Below are positions 51,476 through 60,639 of a stretch of 64,000 nucleotides of DNA, one piece after another. The stretch is taken from contig NZ_JBBWUA010000017.1 in assembly GCF_038181555.1 (NCBI RefSeq), positions 1 to 64,000 on the forward strand. The letters are read 5' to 3'. Position 1 is the first letter of the stretch. Every line of letters starts with the position of its first letter. A program made the position numbers and the translations under genes. The notes beneath the pieces were generated by a model that saw only the letters and a list, made by a program, of their open reading frames with translations, had not been told where the DNA came from and made no database searches. The DNA is from Desulfitobacterium sp038181555 (GTDB lineage Bacteria; Bacillota; Desulfitobacteriia; Desulfitobacteriales; Desulfitobacteriaceae).

Positions 51476-51826
51476 ATGCCACGGCCCAGAAAGTGTAAGA
51501 AGGTATGCTGTTTACCAGCAAACAACTTATTCGGACCTCTTAACATGAGCGATAGCGAAAGTGAAATGATCACCATGACTGTGGATGAATATGAGACCAT
51601 TCGTCTTGTTGATTTAGAAGGAATGACCCAGGAAGAGTGTGCAGAGCGTATGAATGTTGCTCGCACAACAGTACAAAGAATCTATTACGATGCTCGCAAG
51701 AAACTAGCAACCTCTTTAGTCCAAGGGAACAGAATACTTATCGAAGGCGGTGACTATAAGCTTTGTGACGAGAAAGAACAACATCTTTTCAGGTGTCCTA
51801 GATGTCACAAACGAAAATGCTTATAG
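51476..51826 (+). CDS. DUF134-family DNA-binding protein
   Basis: A 116-residue protein with the DUF134 start MPRPRKCKKVCCLP and a sigma-70 region-4-like helix-turn-helix (MTQEECAERMNVARTTVQRIYYDARKKLA). A zinc pair CPRCHKRKC ends it. GGGGGTG lies five bases upstream of the ATG at 51476. It is divergent from the NifX-like gene and probably controls both through the inverted repeat between them. Confidence 0.88.
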   Translation: MPRPRKCKKVCCLPANNLFGPLNMSDSESEMITMTVDEYETIRLVDLEGMTQEECAERMNVARTTVQRIYYDARKKLATSLVQGNRILIEGGDYKLCDEKEQHLFRCPRCHKRKCL

Positions 51827-51845
51827 ATCTTCTATTTGAACTGCA

Positions 51846-53243
51846 TTAGCCATTAGTGCTCTCATAGCTCTGAAGCTTACGGTATAGATTTCTCAGACTA
51901 ATTCCCAAAAGGTCTGCGGTCAGTGCTTTATTGCCGTTAAGCTTTTCCAGCGTTGCCAGGATATAATGTTTCTCTACCTCTTCAAGCTTGAGGAGATTGT
52001 CACTTTGGGCAATAGAGTTAATTCCCTCGACAGGATCAAGCGCTATAGAGTTCTTAAGGTTTACTTCGACTTTTTCAGGCCAAATATCTGAGGGAGCAAT
52101 GACCCCATTCGTGGCAAGTATTTGTCCTCTTTTTATAAGGTGGGAAAGCTCTCGAACATTTCCCGGGAAGTCATAATTTAACAAGCTTTGCTTTGTTTCA
52201 GGAGCTAGTACTGAGGATTTACTGGATAACTCTTCTTTATTGGCTTTTTCAAGAAAATATTCCGCAAGGGGAAGAATATCTTCACGCCGTTCACGCAAAG
52301 GTGGAACACCAAGGGTGACACCATTTAAGCGATAATAAAAGTCTTGGCGGAAACGCTCCTCCTTTATCTCCTCTTGAAGGTTGCTGTTAGTCGCGGCAAT
52401 GACTCTAATGTTAACACGTCTTAGCCTAGTATCACCTACACGACGAAACTCACCTGATTCCAAAAATCGCAAAAGCTTTACCTGTAAACTTAAAGGCATT
52501 TCCCCAATTTCATCGAGAAAAAGGGTTCCCTGGTCTGCCATTTCAACAAGGCCAATTTTCTGAGCTCCCGCTCCTGTAAAGGCTCCCTTTTCATGCCCAA
52601 AAAGCTCACTTTCCATCAAGGCCTCTGGGATTGCACCTGCATTGAGAGGGATGTAGGGGCTATTTGAGCGTGCACTCCAAGCATGAATCGCTTGAGCCAC
52701 TAGGTCCTTGCCTACACCGCTCTCACCTTGAATAAGGATTGAGGCATCCGTCTGGGCCACCTTTCGCGTAAGTTCGAGGAGTTCTAGCATCCTCGGGCTT
52801 TCAGCAATAAGGGTAAATCCGGAAGCTTGGCGACGCACTACTTGTCTAAGTCCAGTATTTTCAAGGAGCAATTCCCTTTTTTCCATCGCCTTTTGGAGTG
52901 TCAATTCAAGCTCTGATAAATTACAAGGTTTCGTTAGGTAATCATAGGCGCCCAGTTTCATGGCATCTATCGCTGACTCGATGGTCCCATGCCCTGTAAG
53001 CATTACAACCTGAAGGTCTGGTTGGAGCGCTTTAATCTGAGGCAAAAGATTCAGTCCATCTCCATCCGGTAATTTGATGTCTAACAGAATCGTATCAAAC
53101 AAGGTATCCTCTATTAGTGCTAGTCCTTCGGCAGCTGTCCCTGCTTGTATTACTTCATAACCTTTACGCTTTAATCTTTTGGCGATTATCTCACGTAAAG
53201 CATCCTGATCATCTAAGATCAGAACCTTCTGTATGCGTTTCAT
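51846..53243 (-). CDS. NtrC-type sigma-54-dependent response regulator
   Basis: A 465-residue response regulator. The receiver domain has DD at 11-12 and the phospho-acceptor Asp55 (LLDIKLPDG). The AAA+ core has Walker A GESGVGKD at about 165 and the GAFTGA loop intact (EKGAFTGAG). A Fis-type helix-turn-helix ends it (LGISLRNLYRKLQ). The start at 53243 overlaps the kinase gene by 35 bases. The likely target is the sigma-54 promoter at 57090, which has four candidate sites upstream. Confidence 0.93.
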   Translation of the reverse strand: MKRIQKVLILDDQDALREIIAKRLKRKGYEVIQAGTAAEGLALIEDTLFDTILLDIKLPDGDGLNLLPQIKALQPDLQVVMLTGHGTIESAIDAMKLGAYDYLTKPCNLSELELTLQKAMEKRELLLENTGLRQVVRRQASGFTLIAESPRMLELLELTRKVAQTDASILIQGESGVGKDLVAQAIHAWSARSNSPYIPLNAGAIPEALMESELFGHEKGAFTGAGAQKIGLVEMADQGTLFLDEIGEMPLSLQVKLLRFLESGEFRRVGDTRLRRVNIRVIAATNSNLQEEIKEERFRQDFYYRLNGVTLGVPPLRERREDILPLAEYFLEKANKEELSSKSSVLAPETKQSLLNYDFPGNVRELSHLIKRGQILATNGVIAPSDIWPEKVEVNLKNSIALDPVEGINSIAQSDNLLKLEEVEKHYILATLEKLNGNKALTADLLGISLRNLYRKLQSYESTNG

Positions 53244-55389
53244 TTAAGCTCACCTCTTTATGAAGGGGTATCGTCATTCTTACAAGGGTTCCTTCACCTT
53301 CAATACTTTCAACTTCTATTGTACCACGCATTTTACGAATAATTTCATAACACACAAACAATCCCAACCCTGTTCCCTTACCGACGGATTTTGTGGTAAA
53401 GAAGGGATCAAAAATACTTTTTTGATCTCTTGCCGAAATGCCAGGGCCATAATCCTTTACCTCAATCCTTATGACTTCTTTTACACCATCTGTACTACTT
53501 TCGTAATTTTCCATAGTATCGGGGCTGTCTTTTTCTATATCCCTATATCCCTTGACTTCTATGATACTTTCTCTATCTGATACATCTAAAGAGTTGGTTA
53601 CAATATTAAGAACGACTTGCTGCCACTCATTTTCATTTCCCCATACTAATAAATCGTCTTCAAGCTCATTCTTAAGCAAGACACTGTTTTGTTTTGCCCT
53701 ATAGGCTAATAGTTCTAAGGTTTTCAAAGTGGCTGCTTTCAGATCAACCAATTCTTCTGTTGGATTTTTACGTGCAAAGCCTAATAAATTCGCTGTGATT
53801 TTTTTGCAGTGGGCAATTTGTTCTAAAACTATATGATAACCTTGGGTAATTTCCTCATCCGTAAGCTCAGGGTCTTTTTCTTCAAGGCGATCAAGCAGAT
53901 CTTCACTATGAGCGGCTACGATAGCTAAGGGGTTATTGATTTCGTGAGCAACACCCGAAGCCAGAAGACCAATGGCAGCCATCTTATCCGTCTTGAGCAT
54001 TCTAGCCTCTAATTCTACCTCTTGAGTGACATCCTCAATGAGCAGAAGATAGGCTGCATTTTCTGGGTTATCAGGTGAGAGCTTATATTCCATCTGGCGA
54101 AGGTGGCGACTTACACCATTAAAGGATAGGGTAACATTACGAACAACATTGTCGTAAGGTAAATTGATAATTTGATCGCCAAACCATTCGACAAACTTTG
54201 GATTCCACCAGATAATCTTTCTTTCGGAGTTTAAAAGGATCATCCCCGCTCCAATTCCGTCGACGACGGTAGTCAAGAGCTCCTTTTCCTCTTCAAGGTC
54301 TAGATTTTTCTGATCTAAGAAATTCAGTAGCTGATTGAAAGATTGGACTAAACGTCCTATCTCATTTCGATTTTCAATAGGCAAATGATTTTCTAAGTTA
54401 CCCGTTGAGATGATTTCTCTAACTCGACTTTCCACGTTTTCGATCGGATCCACAAGCTTTAGCCCAAATCCAATACTCAAAATAAGAACAATAATCATAA
54501 TTAAGAGTGCTATGACGATAAGCTTTAGGGCAAAGTTATGAATAGGCTTAAAGGCTTCGCTGGTAGGCTGTTCAATAAATATAGCCCATTTAGGATTGTC
54601 TAAGGATACAAAAGACCCAATAACAGAAATCCCTTGGATATTTTTATATCTACTTCCGAAAGAATAGTTTTCTCCCTCGAAGAAGCCTTGCACAGAGTCA
54701 TTATTTATCTTGGTCTGCTGTAAAACGAGGCTAAAATCAGTATGACCGATTAGATTCCCTGATTCGTCAATAAGATAAATATACTCTAAAGGATCAAGCT
54801 GCGTACTTACAAACCTATCGTTGATTACCTTTAGGTCAATTTTAGCTTGCAGATACCCTAAGGGCATATGAGTTAGGGGGTCTTTCAGTTTTATAGTTAA
54901 ATACATAGCCGGTCGCCCATCCTGAGAAAAAAGCATAGGGCTTGAGCCGATAGACTCATCATTTTTGAGTGGATTCTCAATTTTTCCCGAAGAAAAATTC
55001 CTTGGTACATCCTCACTTCGTGCTACATGGTCAATGGTCATATAATCTAGATTTGCGACCTTTATTTCATCGATAAAAGGCTCAGTTCGCATGAGGGTAC
55101 CTAACACAATCCGACGCATGCTTTGGTCTTGGCCTAATAAGGTCCTGGCATTGGCCTCTGTCGTTTGGGCTAAGGTAATCTCTAGATTTGTATAAAACGC
55201 TTCTAATTCTCTTGCTAGCATTATAATCTGCTGATGATTTTGTTCATAAATATTCTCTTCTAAATGTTGCTTCACAGAGGTAAAGCTCAGATACCCTAGA
55301 AAAAATACAGGGAGTATCGACATGCAGACACCAAAGAGAAGAACATGAGCCTTTATTCGCATCCACCAAGGACTAGTGCTGGTTTTCAC
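53209..55389 (-). CDS. Membrane-bound sensor histidine kinase
   Basis: A 726-residue kinase. Two membrane helices (about residues 14-32 and 286-310) flank an extracellular Cache-type sensor. HAMP and PAS domains follow. The phospho-acceptor histidine is in GVAHEINNPLAIV, and the ATP-binding region has NxxxN, DYGPGIS and GKGTGLGL. The start appears to be a GTG at 55389; the first ATG, nine codons in, has no ribosome site. It forms a two-component system with the overlapping regulator. Confidence 0.92.
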   Translation of the reverse strand: MKTSTSPWWMRIKAHVLLFGVCMSILPVFFLGYLSFTSVKQHLEENIYEQNHQQIIMLARELEAFYTNLEITLAQTTEANARTLLGQDQSMRRIVLGTLMRTEPFIDEIKVANLDYMTIDHVARSEDVPRNFSSGKIENPLKNDESIGSSPMLFSQDGRPAMYLTIKLKDPLTHMPLGYLQAKIDLKVINDRFVSTQLDPLEYIYLIDESGNLIGHTDFSLVLQQTKINNDSVQGFFEGENYSFGSRYKNIQGISVIGSFVSLDNPKWAIFIEQPTSEAFKPIHNFALKLIVIALLIMIIVLILSIGFGLKLVDPIENVESRVREIISTGNLENHLPIENRNEIGRLVQSFNQLLNFLDQKNLDLEEEKELLTTVVDGIGAGMILLNSERKIIWWNPKFVEWFGDQIINLPYDNVVRNVTLSFNGVSRHLRQMEYKLSPDNPENAAYLLLIEDVTQEVELEARMLKTDKMAAIGLLASGVAHEINNPLAIVAAHSEDLLDRLEEKDPELTDEEITQGYHIVLEQIAHCKKITANLLGFARKNPTEELVDLKAATLKTLELLAYRAKQNSVLLKNELEDDLLVWGNENEWQQVVLNIVTNSLDVSDRESIIEVKGYRDIEKDSPDTMENYESSTDGVKEVIRIEVKDYGPGISARDQKSIFDPFFTTKSVGKGTGLGLFVCYEIIRKMRGTIEVESIEGEGTLVRMTIPLHKEVSLNETHTEGSDLR

Positions 55390-55534
55390 GCGCTTACCTA
55401 CTTTCCACTTACCCTATCCGTTGTCACAGACTAACCTTCAGTGAGGCCAATTTCCACTCTGAAGAAAGTCGCGCTCAATCAATGACCTGATCGTGGTTGT
55501 CCCCACTTATCTATTCTAGTTTATCATGTAAATA

Positions 55535-55571
55535 AAAAGGGATGAAGACTTTTTGAGCCTCCATCCCTTTT
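55535..55571 (-). terminator. Terminator between the first YeiH transporter and the kinase
   Basis: Arms AAAAGGGATG/CATCCCTTTT, followed on the minus strand by TTATTTAC. It lies 21 bp past the stop at 55592 and may still allow read-through into the kinase gene. Confidence 0.75.
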
Positions 55572-55591
55572 CAAGCTAGTTTTTCAATAAA

Positions 55592-56938
55592 TTAAACGTT
55601 AGCCCAATAATTTCCCATAACGAGTACGGATAAGAGGAAGCCAAGGGGAACATTGACTAATACACCTGTGGTAAATGCTGCAAAAGGCTTCCAACCAACT
55701 GAGGTTAAATCTCTGAAACGTGTCGTAAAGCCAATGGACAAGAAGGTGAAGATAAAGGCCCAGTTTCTTAGCTCTTTTAAAGGCTTAATTACGGCTGCTT
55801 CAATGCCTGCTTGAGCAGCGTCACCATTAGAGGCAACTAAGATCGTGACAATAATGGAGGCAACGAAGAAACCGAGAACGAATTTAGGGAAACGTCCCCA
55901 GATTTCACCAGCGTTTGGCTTACTTCCATCGACTCTTTTTTCCCATTGGGTAACAGAGATAATGGCCATAAGGAAGGCCCAAATTCCAACGAACATATCA
56001 CGGCCAACAACTTTAACTAAGGTGAAGGTCTTAATCGATTGCTCACCGATAGCTGCTGCTGCGGCCATTCCGGCTGCATCAGCGAACTCCGAAGTTCCAA
56101 TCCATGCCCCAGCAGGGCCAGCATCGATACCGAACATTTTAATTAGGATGGGTAAGCTGAAGATCATAACGACAGCCCATACCACAACCAGTGAGATTGC
56201 TACAGACACATAGTTTTTATCTGCTTTAACTGCACCACCGATAGCGATTGAGGCAGATACACCACAGATGGAACCACCAGCTGCTAGAGTAGAAGCAAAA
56301 CGGCGGTCAAGTCCGAATAATCGTGTTCCAGCGAAATAAATTGTTGAGAAAGTGACTACGGAAATTATTGTAGCTTGTAAAAATGCTACAGGACCAGCCT
56401 TCATAATAAGGGTAAAGGGAAGGGTTGCACCCATGAGAACGATACCCGTTTTAACATAAAACTCTGTTTTTAGCGCCGAATCAAGCCAGGCAGGAATCTT
56501 CACAAAGTTTCCAATGATAAGCCCAAAAGCAAGTGCGAGCAACGGAGCTTCCAAGTTAAAATCTTTAGCAACAGTCCAAGAACCCATTACTGTTACAAAA
56601 AGACTAAAGATGAAGAGAACTGCGAAACCAACAACGAACTTAGAAACATTATGCCCTAAGATCTTTATCGCAATTGAAAAAAGAAGTAAAAAACCTAAGA
56701 ATAAACCAATAATTCCAGGGATATTCTTGCCCAAATACTCTGTTGCAGTACCGAATTCACTCCAAGTAGGCACTTTAATAGCAATCCCTTTCATGAACGA
56801 ACTTCCACTTGCCCATAAAAGGATTGAGATAAGTACTATGCCAAGTCCGAGCCAAACCGCCCAATAATCTTCCTTTTTGAAGAGAGCTGAAAATCCTCCA
56901 GAAGGCGATGTGGGCTTTTTTTCCTGTTGTACAGCCAT
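55592..56938 (-). CDS. YeiH-family putative sulfate exporter, copy 1
   Basis: A 448-residue membrane protein of the YeiH/UPF0324 family (often annotated as a putative sulfate exporter). About eleven helices are seen, with the family block AAGGSICGVSASIAIGGAVKA and a GxAGMAAAAAIGEQ segment. The ATG at 56938 follows GGAGG. A sigma-54 promoter 150 bp upstream and four upstream sites link it to the downstream two-component system. Family members have been tied to sulfite or sulfonate breakdown; the substrate here is not known. Confidence 0.9.
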   Translation of the reverse strand: MAVQQEKKPTSPSGGFSALFKKEDYWAVWLGLGIVLISILLWASGSSFMKGIAIKVPTWSEFGTATEYLGKNIPGIIGLFLGFLLLFSIAIKILGHNVSKFVVGFAVLFIFSLFVTVMGSWTVAKDFNLEAPLLALAFGLIIGNFVKIPAWLDSALKTEFYVKTGIVLMGATLPFTLIMKAGPVAFLQATIISVVTFSTIYFAGTRLFGLDRRFASTLAAGGSICGVSASIAIGGAVKADKNYVSVAISLVVVWAVVMIFSLPILIKMFGIDAGPAGAWIGTSEFADAAGMAAAAAIGEQSIKTFTLVKVVGRDMFVGIWAFLMAIISVTQWEKRVDGSKPNAGEIWGRFPKFVLGFFVASIIVTILVASNGDAAQAGIEAAVIKPLKELRNWAFIFTFLSIGFTTRFRDLTSVGWKPFAAFTTGVLVNVPLGFLLSVLVMGNYWANV

Positions 56939-57089
56939 TACTATTAAACCTCCAATACCTAATTAAGACTTTTGAATAAATATAATGCTACAGATCGAAC
57001 AGTATCTTCGATTAGGCATACCACCTCCTATGTGAATATGAAATCTAGTACCTATAATGCTTTAGCAAAGTACTTCTTCCCAAATTAAA

Positions 57090-57105
57090 TGCAATTCTCA
57101 TGCCA
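57090..57105 (-). promoter_or_regulatory. Sigma-54 (-24/-12) promoter of the first YeiH transporter
   Basis: Minus-strand TGGCATGAGAATTGCA fits the consensus at all fixed positions. It lies 100 bp downstream of four 13-bp activator-site candidates and gives a leader of about 140 bases. Confidence 0.87.
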
Positions 57106-57205
57106 ACCTTCCTAAAACGAAGTAAAGTAATTTCAAATACAGTTAATAGGGTTTTCTTATGCTTTAAATGCTTCCTTGAGTTTAATCTATTGTTATATAT
57201 TCTTT

Positions 57206-57261
57206 TGACAAAATGGCAAAATCGACAAAATGGCATGACATTTTGTCATGACATTTTGTCA
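57206..57261. promoter_or_regulatory. Array of four 13-bp activator sites
   Basis: TGACA-AAA-TGGCA (57206-57218), CGACA-AAA-TGGCA (57223-57235), then two exact dyads TGACA-TTT-TGTCA (57236-57248 and 57249-57261). The last three abut without gaps. They lie 100-170 bp upstream of the sigma-54 promoter, as expected for NtrC-type oligomers. Confidence 0.75.
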
Positions 57262-57271
57262 AATAATAAAA

Positions 57272-57307
57272 AAATCTCTCAGGTAAATAGTGTTCCCTGA
57301 GAGATTT
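57272..57307 (-). terminator. Terminator of the second YeiH operon
   Basis: Perfect 12-bp arms AAATCTCTCAGG/CCTGAGAGATTT followed on the minus strand by a T-run. It ends the transcript finishing at 57334. Confidence 0.9.
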
Positions 57308-57333
57308 CTGTATCATTGTTCTAGGATATAAGC

Positions 57334-57702
57334 TTAGAGAACGCCCCAAAGACGGGTATATTCCACATCTAAGACAAATTCATCATCTCCAAAGCCATTC
57401 TCCTCTAAAATCTTGCAAGCCTTATTAAACTCAAAAGATTCGGTCTCCATTAAGATATGATCCTTCCAACCGGTGACTGCCCAGTCATCATGAGCATTTT
57501 TAAGTAATTCCATCATTTGGGCGATACGCTCTAGTCGCCAATTCAAAAATTGATTAAAGTTGCGAACCGCTTGAGGGGAAACATTTTTCACTTTAACAAT
57601 ATCATTAAGGGGTGGCCTTTCGCCCGGTTGCCAATCCTTCTTCTCAAAAAAATAAAATAAAAAACGAGCTCTTTGAACACATGTCTCATTATCTGGATGC
57701 AT
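57334..57702 (-). CDS. Conserved-looking small soluble protein
   Basis: A 122-residue protein that I do not recognise. It is rich in charged and aromatic residues (CVQRARFLFYFFEKKDWQPGE, RLWGVL end) and has no membrane helix. AAGGGGAATG precedes the ATG at 57702. It lies 48 bp after the second YeiH gene and shares its terminator, so it may support or regulate that transporter. Confidence 0.7.
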   Translation of the reverse strand: MHPDNETCVQRARFLFYFFEKKDWQPGERPPLNDIVKVKNVSPQAVRNFNQFLNWRLERIAQMMELLKNAHDDWAVTGWKDHILMETESFEFNKACKILEENGFGDDEFVLDVEYTRLWGVL

Positions 57703-57750
57703 ACTGCATTCCCCTTTCCTTATTTTTTCCCGATGACTAACAGGTTCCCT

Positions 57751-59103
57751 TTATCTTACCGTCATCCAATAGCTACCCATAACGATAACGGATAAAAGAT
57801 ATCCTAATGGTACATTGATTAGAATCCCCGTAGTAAATGCCGCAAACGGTTTCCAGCCTATGGATGTTAGTTCACGAAAACGGCTAGTTAATCCAATCGA
57901 AAGAAATGTAAAGATAAACGTCCAATTTCTTAATTCTACGATAGGGCTAATAATATAAGTCGATATATCTTTATTCATCGAGGAATCTGCAAAGGCTGTT
58001 AAAACTGTAACGATTATCGATGCAATCATAAAGCCAAGGACAAACTTAGGAAAACGAATCCAAATTTCAGCGGCATCAGGTTTTGAACCAACATATCGTT
58101 TCTCCCAAGTCGTTACCGAAAATAAAGCCATGATAAAGCACCAAACTCCAATAAACATATCACGACCAACGACTTTCATCAATGTGAAGGTCTTTATGGC
58201 TTGCTCATTAATAGCCGCGGCTGCAGCCATTCCAGGGGCATCTGCTAATGCAGCAGTACCAATCCAAGCTCCGGCCGGACCTGGCGCAATCTCCAACAAG
58301 CTAATTGCGAACGGTAGCACAAAGATCATGACAATAGACCACATGACCACCAGCGAAATCGCTATCGATACTTGCTTTTTTTCAGCTTTAACCGCTCCAC
58401 CAATAGCGATAGAAGCCGAGACCCCACATATGGAGCCTCCTGCCGCTAATGTTGCTGCAAAACGATTATCTAACCCAAAAAACCGTGTCGCTGTCCAATA
58501 AATGGTCATAAAGGTCGCTATGGCAATAATTGTGGCTTGAGCAAAAGCCGTAAAACCCGCTTGGAGAATTAGGGTGATTGGCAGTGAAGCCCCCAGCAAA
58601 ACAATGCCAACTTTGACATAGAAGTCAGTCTTAAGAGCATTGCTCATCCAACTAGGGGTCCTTACGATATTACCTAGAATAAGCCCAACAAGCAAGGCCA
58701 ACACAGGCGTCTCAATATTATATTTCCTCATAACTTCCCAGGAACCTAAGACTGTAATTCCCACACTTAGGATAAAAAGAACCGTAAATCCTAAGGCAAA
58801 AGGCCACATTTTTTGCTTAAGAGCCTTTATCGGTAGCCCAAACAAACAAAGGAAAAATAAGTATAGCACTAGCAATGCGCTAAGATGATCCGTGATATAT
58901 TGAATAGCTATTTTGAAATCGTTATAGTGTGGCACTTTTAGAACGAGCCAGGTTAAAAGCGTATTCTTCTGGTAAAAAAGAATGATCGCCAATAGGATAA
59001 CTGCTACACCTAGCCATACCGCCCAATATTCCTCTGTTTTCCAAAGCGCCGAATAACCCTCTTTAGGAGTCGTTCGTTTCCTTGAGAGGGTAGTTTTACC
59101 CAT
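57751..59103 (-). CDS. YeiH-family putative sulfate exporter, copy 2
   Basis: A 450-residue paralogue of the protein at 55592-56938. The blocks AAGGSICGVSASIAIGGAVKA and GAWIGTAALADAPGMAAAAAINEQ are near-identical to copy 1, and both open with a YSALWKTEEYWAVWLG-like segment. AAAGGAG precedes the ATG at 59103. Unlike copy 1 it has no sigma-54 promoter; a terminator-like hairpin lies in its leader. The two may act on different substrates or under different conditions. Confidence 0.9.
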   Translation of the reverse strand: MGKTTLSRKRTTPKEGYSALWKTEEYWAVWLGVAVILLAIILFYQKNTLLTWLVLKVPHYNDFKIAIQYITDHLSALLVLYLFFLCLFGLPIKALKQKMWPFALGFTVLFILSVGITVLGSWEVMRKYNIETPVLALLVGLILGNIVRTPSWMSNALKTDFYVKVGIVLLGASLPITLILQAGFTAFAQATIIAIATFMTIYWTATRFFGLDNRFAATLAAGGSICGVSASIAIGGAVKAEKKQVSIAISLVVMWSIVMIFVLPFAISLLEIAPGPAGAWIGTAALADAPGMAAAAAINEQAIKTFTLMKVVGRDMFIGVWCFIMALFSVTTWEKRYVGSKPDAAEIWIRFPKFVLGFMIASIIVTVLTAFADSSMNKDISTYIISPIVELRNWTFIFTFLSIGLTSRFRELTSIGWKPFAAFTTGILINVPLGYLLSVIVMGSYWMTVR

Positions 59104-59178
59104 CTATCTAATTCTCCTTTACAGTTCCAATCACTAAATACAATACTAGGACAACCCGGCTCATTTATCAAGCAAAAA

Positions 59179-59208
59179 AGATGATCCATGTTAATCCACG
59201 AATCATCT
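59179..59208 (-). terminator. Terminator-like hairpin in the leader of the second YeiH gene
   Basis: Arms AGATGAT/ATCATCT followed on the minus strand by TTTTTTG. It lies between the 59303 terminator and the gene at 59103, with no gene in between, so an attenuator is plausible. Confidence 0.65.
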
Positions 59209-59302
59209 AAGCATTTTCAATTTTTCTATGATCTTTTTTAGGTAATACTCCGTTTAGTCTAGCAGATAGGAGAACCAAAGACAAACGAATTCAAGAAAAA
59301 AC

Positions 59303-59332
59303 GAGTGTGATTTCCCCAAGAAATCAACACTC
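59303..59332 (-). terminator. Terminator of the small zinc-ribbon gene
   Basis: Arms GAGTGT/ACACTC with inner GATTTC/GAAATC. Minus strand continues GTTTTTTC. It ends the transcript finishing at 59419. Confidence 0.85.
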
Positions 59333-59418
59333 ATTTTTATTTTAGACCTTATCTATTTAGGCAATGACTGGATATGTGAACTAGACTAGACTATCCGATA
59401 ATGAAGTCAAAATCACTC

Positions 59419-59589
59419 CTAAAGGAAGCTTCCATTATCCGAGCATTCACGACAGACACACCAATAAACTTCTTGAACATACAAAGACTCAGACCAGTCC
59501 GGTTTAATCGCCGTAACCACTTGAACTTTTTCCTTACCTCCACAAACTTCACATACGAGACTGTCGAACTTTTCCTCTATCTTTGTCAT
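59419..59589 (-). CDS. 56-residue zinc-ribbon protein
   Basis: A short protein starting MTKIEEKFDSLVCEVCGG. CEVC (about residue 13) and CVCREC (about residue 43) form one zinc knuckle pair. GAGGGGGAAGG lies upstream of the ATG at 59589. It has its own terminator. Function is not known. Confidence 0.72.
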   Translation of the reverse strand: MTKIEEKFDSLVCEVCGGKEKVQVVTAIKPDWSESLYVQEVYWCVCRECSDNGSFL

Positions 59590-59708
59590 CTTGCCTTCCC
59601 CCTCAGAGTTTTTGTATGTTATCATATTTCGGGTTCCAGCAAAATGACAGCTTAAATGCTTAAATATTAGTGCACAAGCAAGGCATGCTTATTGATCTGA
59701 TCCCTCAA

Positions 59709-60611
59709 CTAAAGAATGGACTCAGTCTTCTGCTTTCCTACCTTAATTAACAACACAAGCGCAACTAAAATCCAAGGAATTCCTCCCAGCAGACCGGTCA
59801 TGGCCGGACCAAGGAGCGGATTATAGCCGCTTACTGTCAAATACACAGGAAGTGCTGCACCGGCATTCACTGTAGAATGAATCATGGCCGCAGGAATGGC
59901 ACTATCCATTTTGATCGTGGCATAACCTTCCACTATTCCTAGGACGACGCAAAAGATAATCATGGCCAAAATACCCAGCCAGGGATAGCCTATATACTCA
60001 GTTCCATAGTTATGACCCATAACAATCACAGGAAGATGCCATATCCCCCAGATCACCCCGGTAATCACCAAAGCCGCTCGATCGGAGTATAACTCCCGTA
60101 ATTTGGGTAAAAGATACCCTCGCCAGCCCAGTTCTTCTCCCAAGGTGGGAATAATATTGACCACCGGACCTAGAAGAGCTACCTGCAAAATGGTCAGCAG
60201 CAGCAGATTCGGCGCAGAGATCCCACCACGGTCACTAGCGGCCAGCATTTCCGTTAACACACTCAGCTCAGGGTCAAAGGTTCCGGGAAAGATCAAAAAG
60301 TAAACTACCCCACTCAAAAACAATAAAACTGTAGGGCCAAATAACACCAGCAAATACCCCTTGATATTCCTCTTAAAATGGGGGCGCAAATACATTTTTT
60401 GAAAGCCTTCTCTGGTGATGAGTCTAGTCAATAAACTGCTTAGGGTCGGGGTAACCATTGCCCCAGCTAGAATCGCTATGGATAACCCTTGCCCATAGGT
60501 TAGCCCCAAAAATGGGATGAGTAGAAAGGTCGCCCACCCTAAGACAATAGCGGATACAACAAATAGGATTAACCGTTGCTTGGTTGCTCTGTTTTCCTGT
60601 CTTCGTTCCAT
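59709..60611 (-). CDS. CPBP-family intramembrane metalloprotease
   Basis: A 300-residue membrane protein with about eight helices. The CPBP (Abi/CAAX protease-like) motifs are EELGWRGYLLPKL at about residue 160, WGIWHLPV and HSTVNAG. AAGGGGG lies upstream of the ATG at 60611. It follows the XRE regulator by 29 bp and may be controlled by it. Bacterial members are linked to bacteriocin immunity or signal processing. Confidence 0.87.
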   Translation of the reverse strand: MERRQENRATKQRLILFVVSAIVLGWATFLLIPFLGLTYGQGLSIAILAGAMVTPTLSSLLTRLITREGFQKMYLRPHFKRNIKGYLLVLFGPTVLLFLSGVVYFLIFPGTFDPELSVLTEMLAASDRGGISAPNLLLLTILQVALLGPVVNIIPTLGEELGWRGYLLPKLRELYSDRAALVITGVIWGIWHLPVIVMGHNYGTEYIGYPWLGILAMIIFCVVLGIVEGYATIKMDSAIPAAMIHSTVNAGAALPVYLTVSGYNPLLGPAMTGLLGGIPWILVALVLLIKVGKQKTESIL

Positions 60612-60639
60612 GGTTATTCCCCCTTATCTCTTTCCTCCA

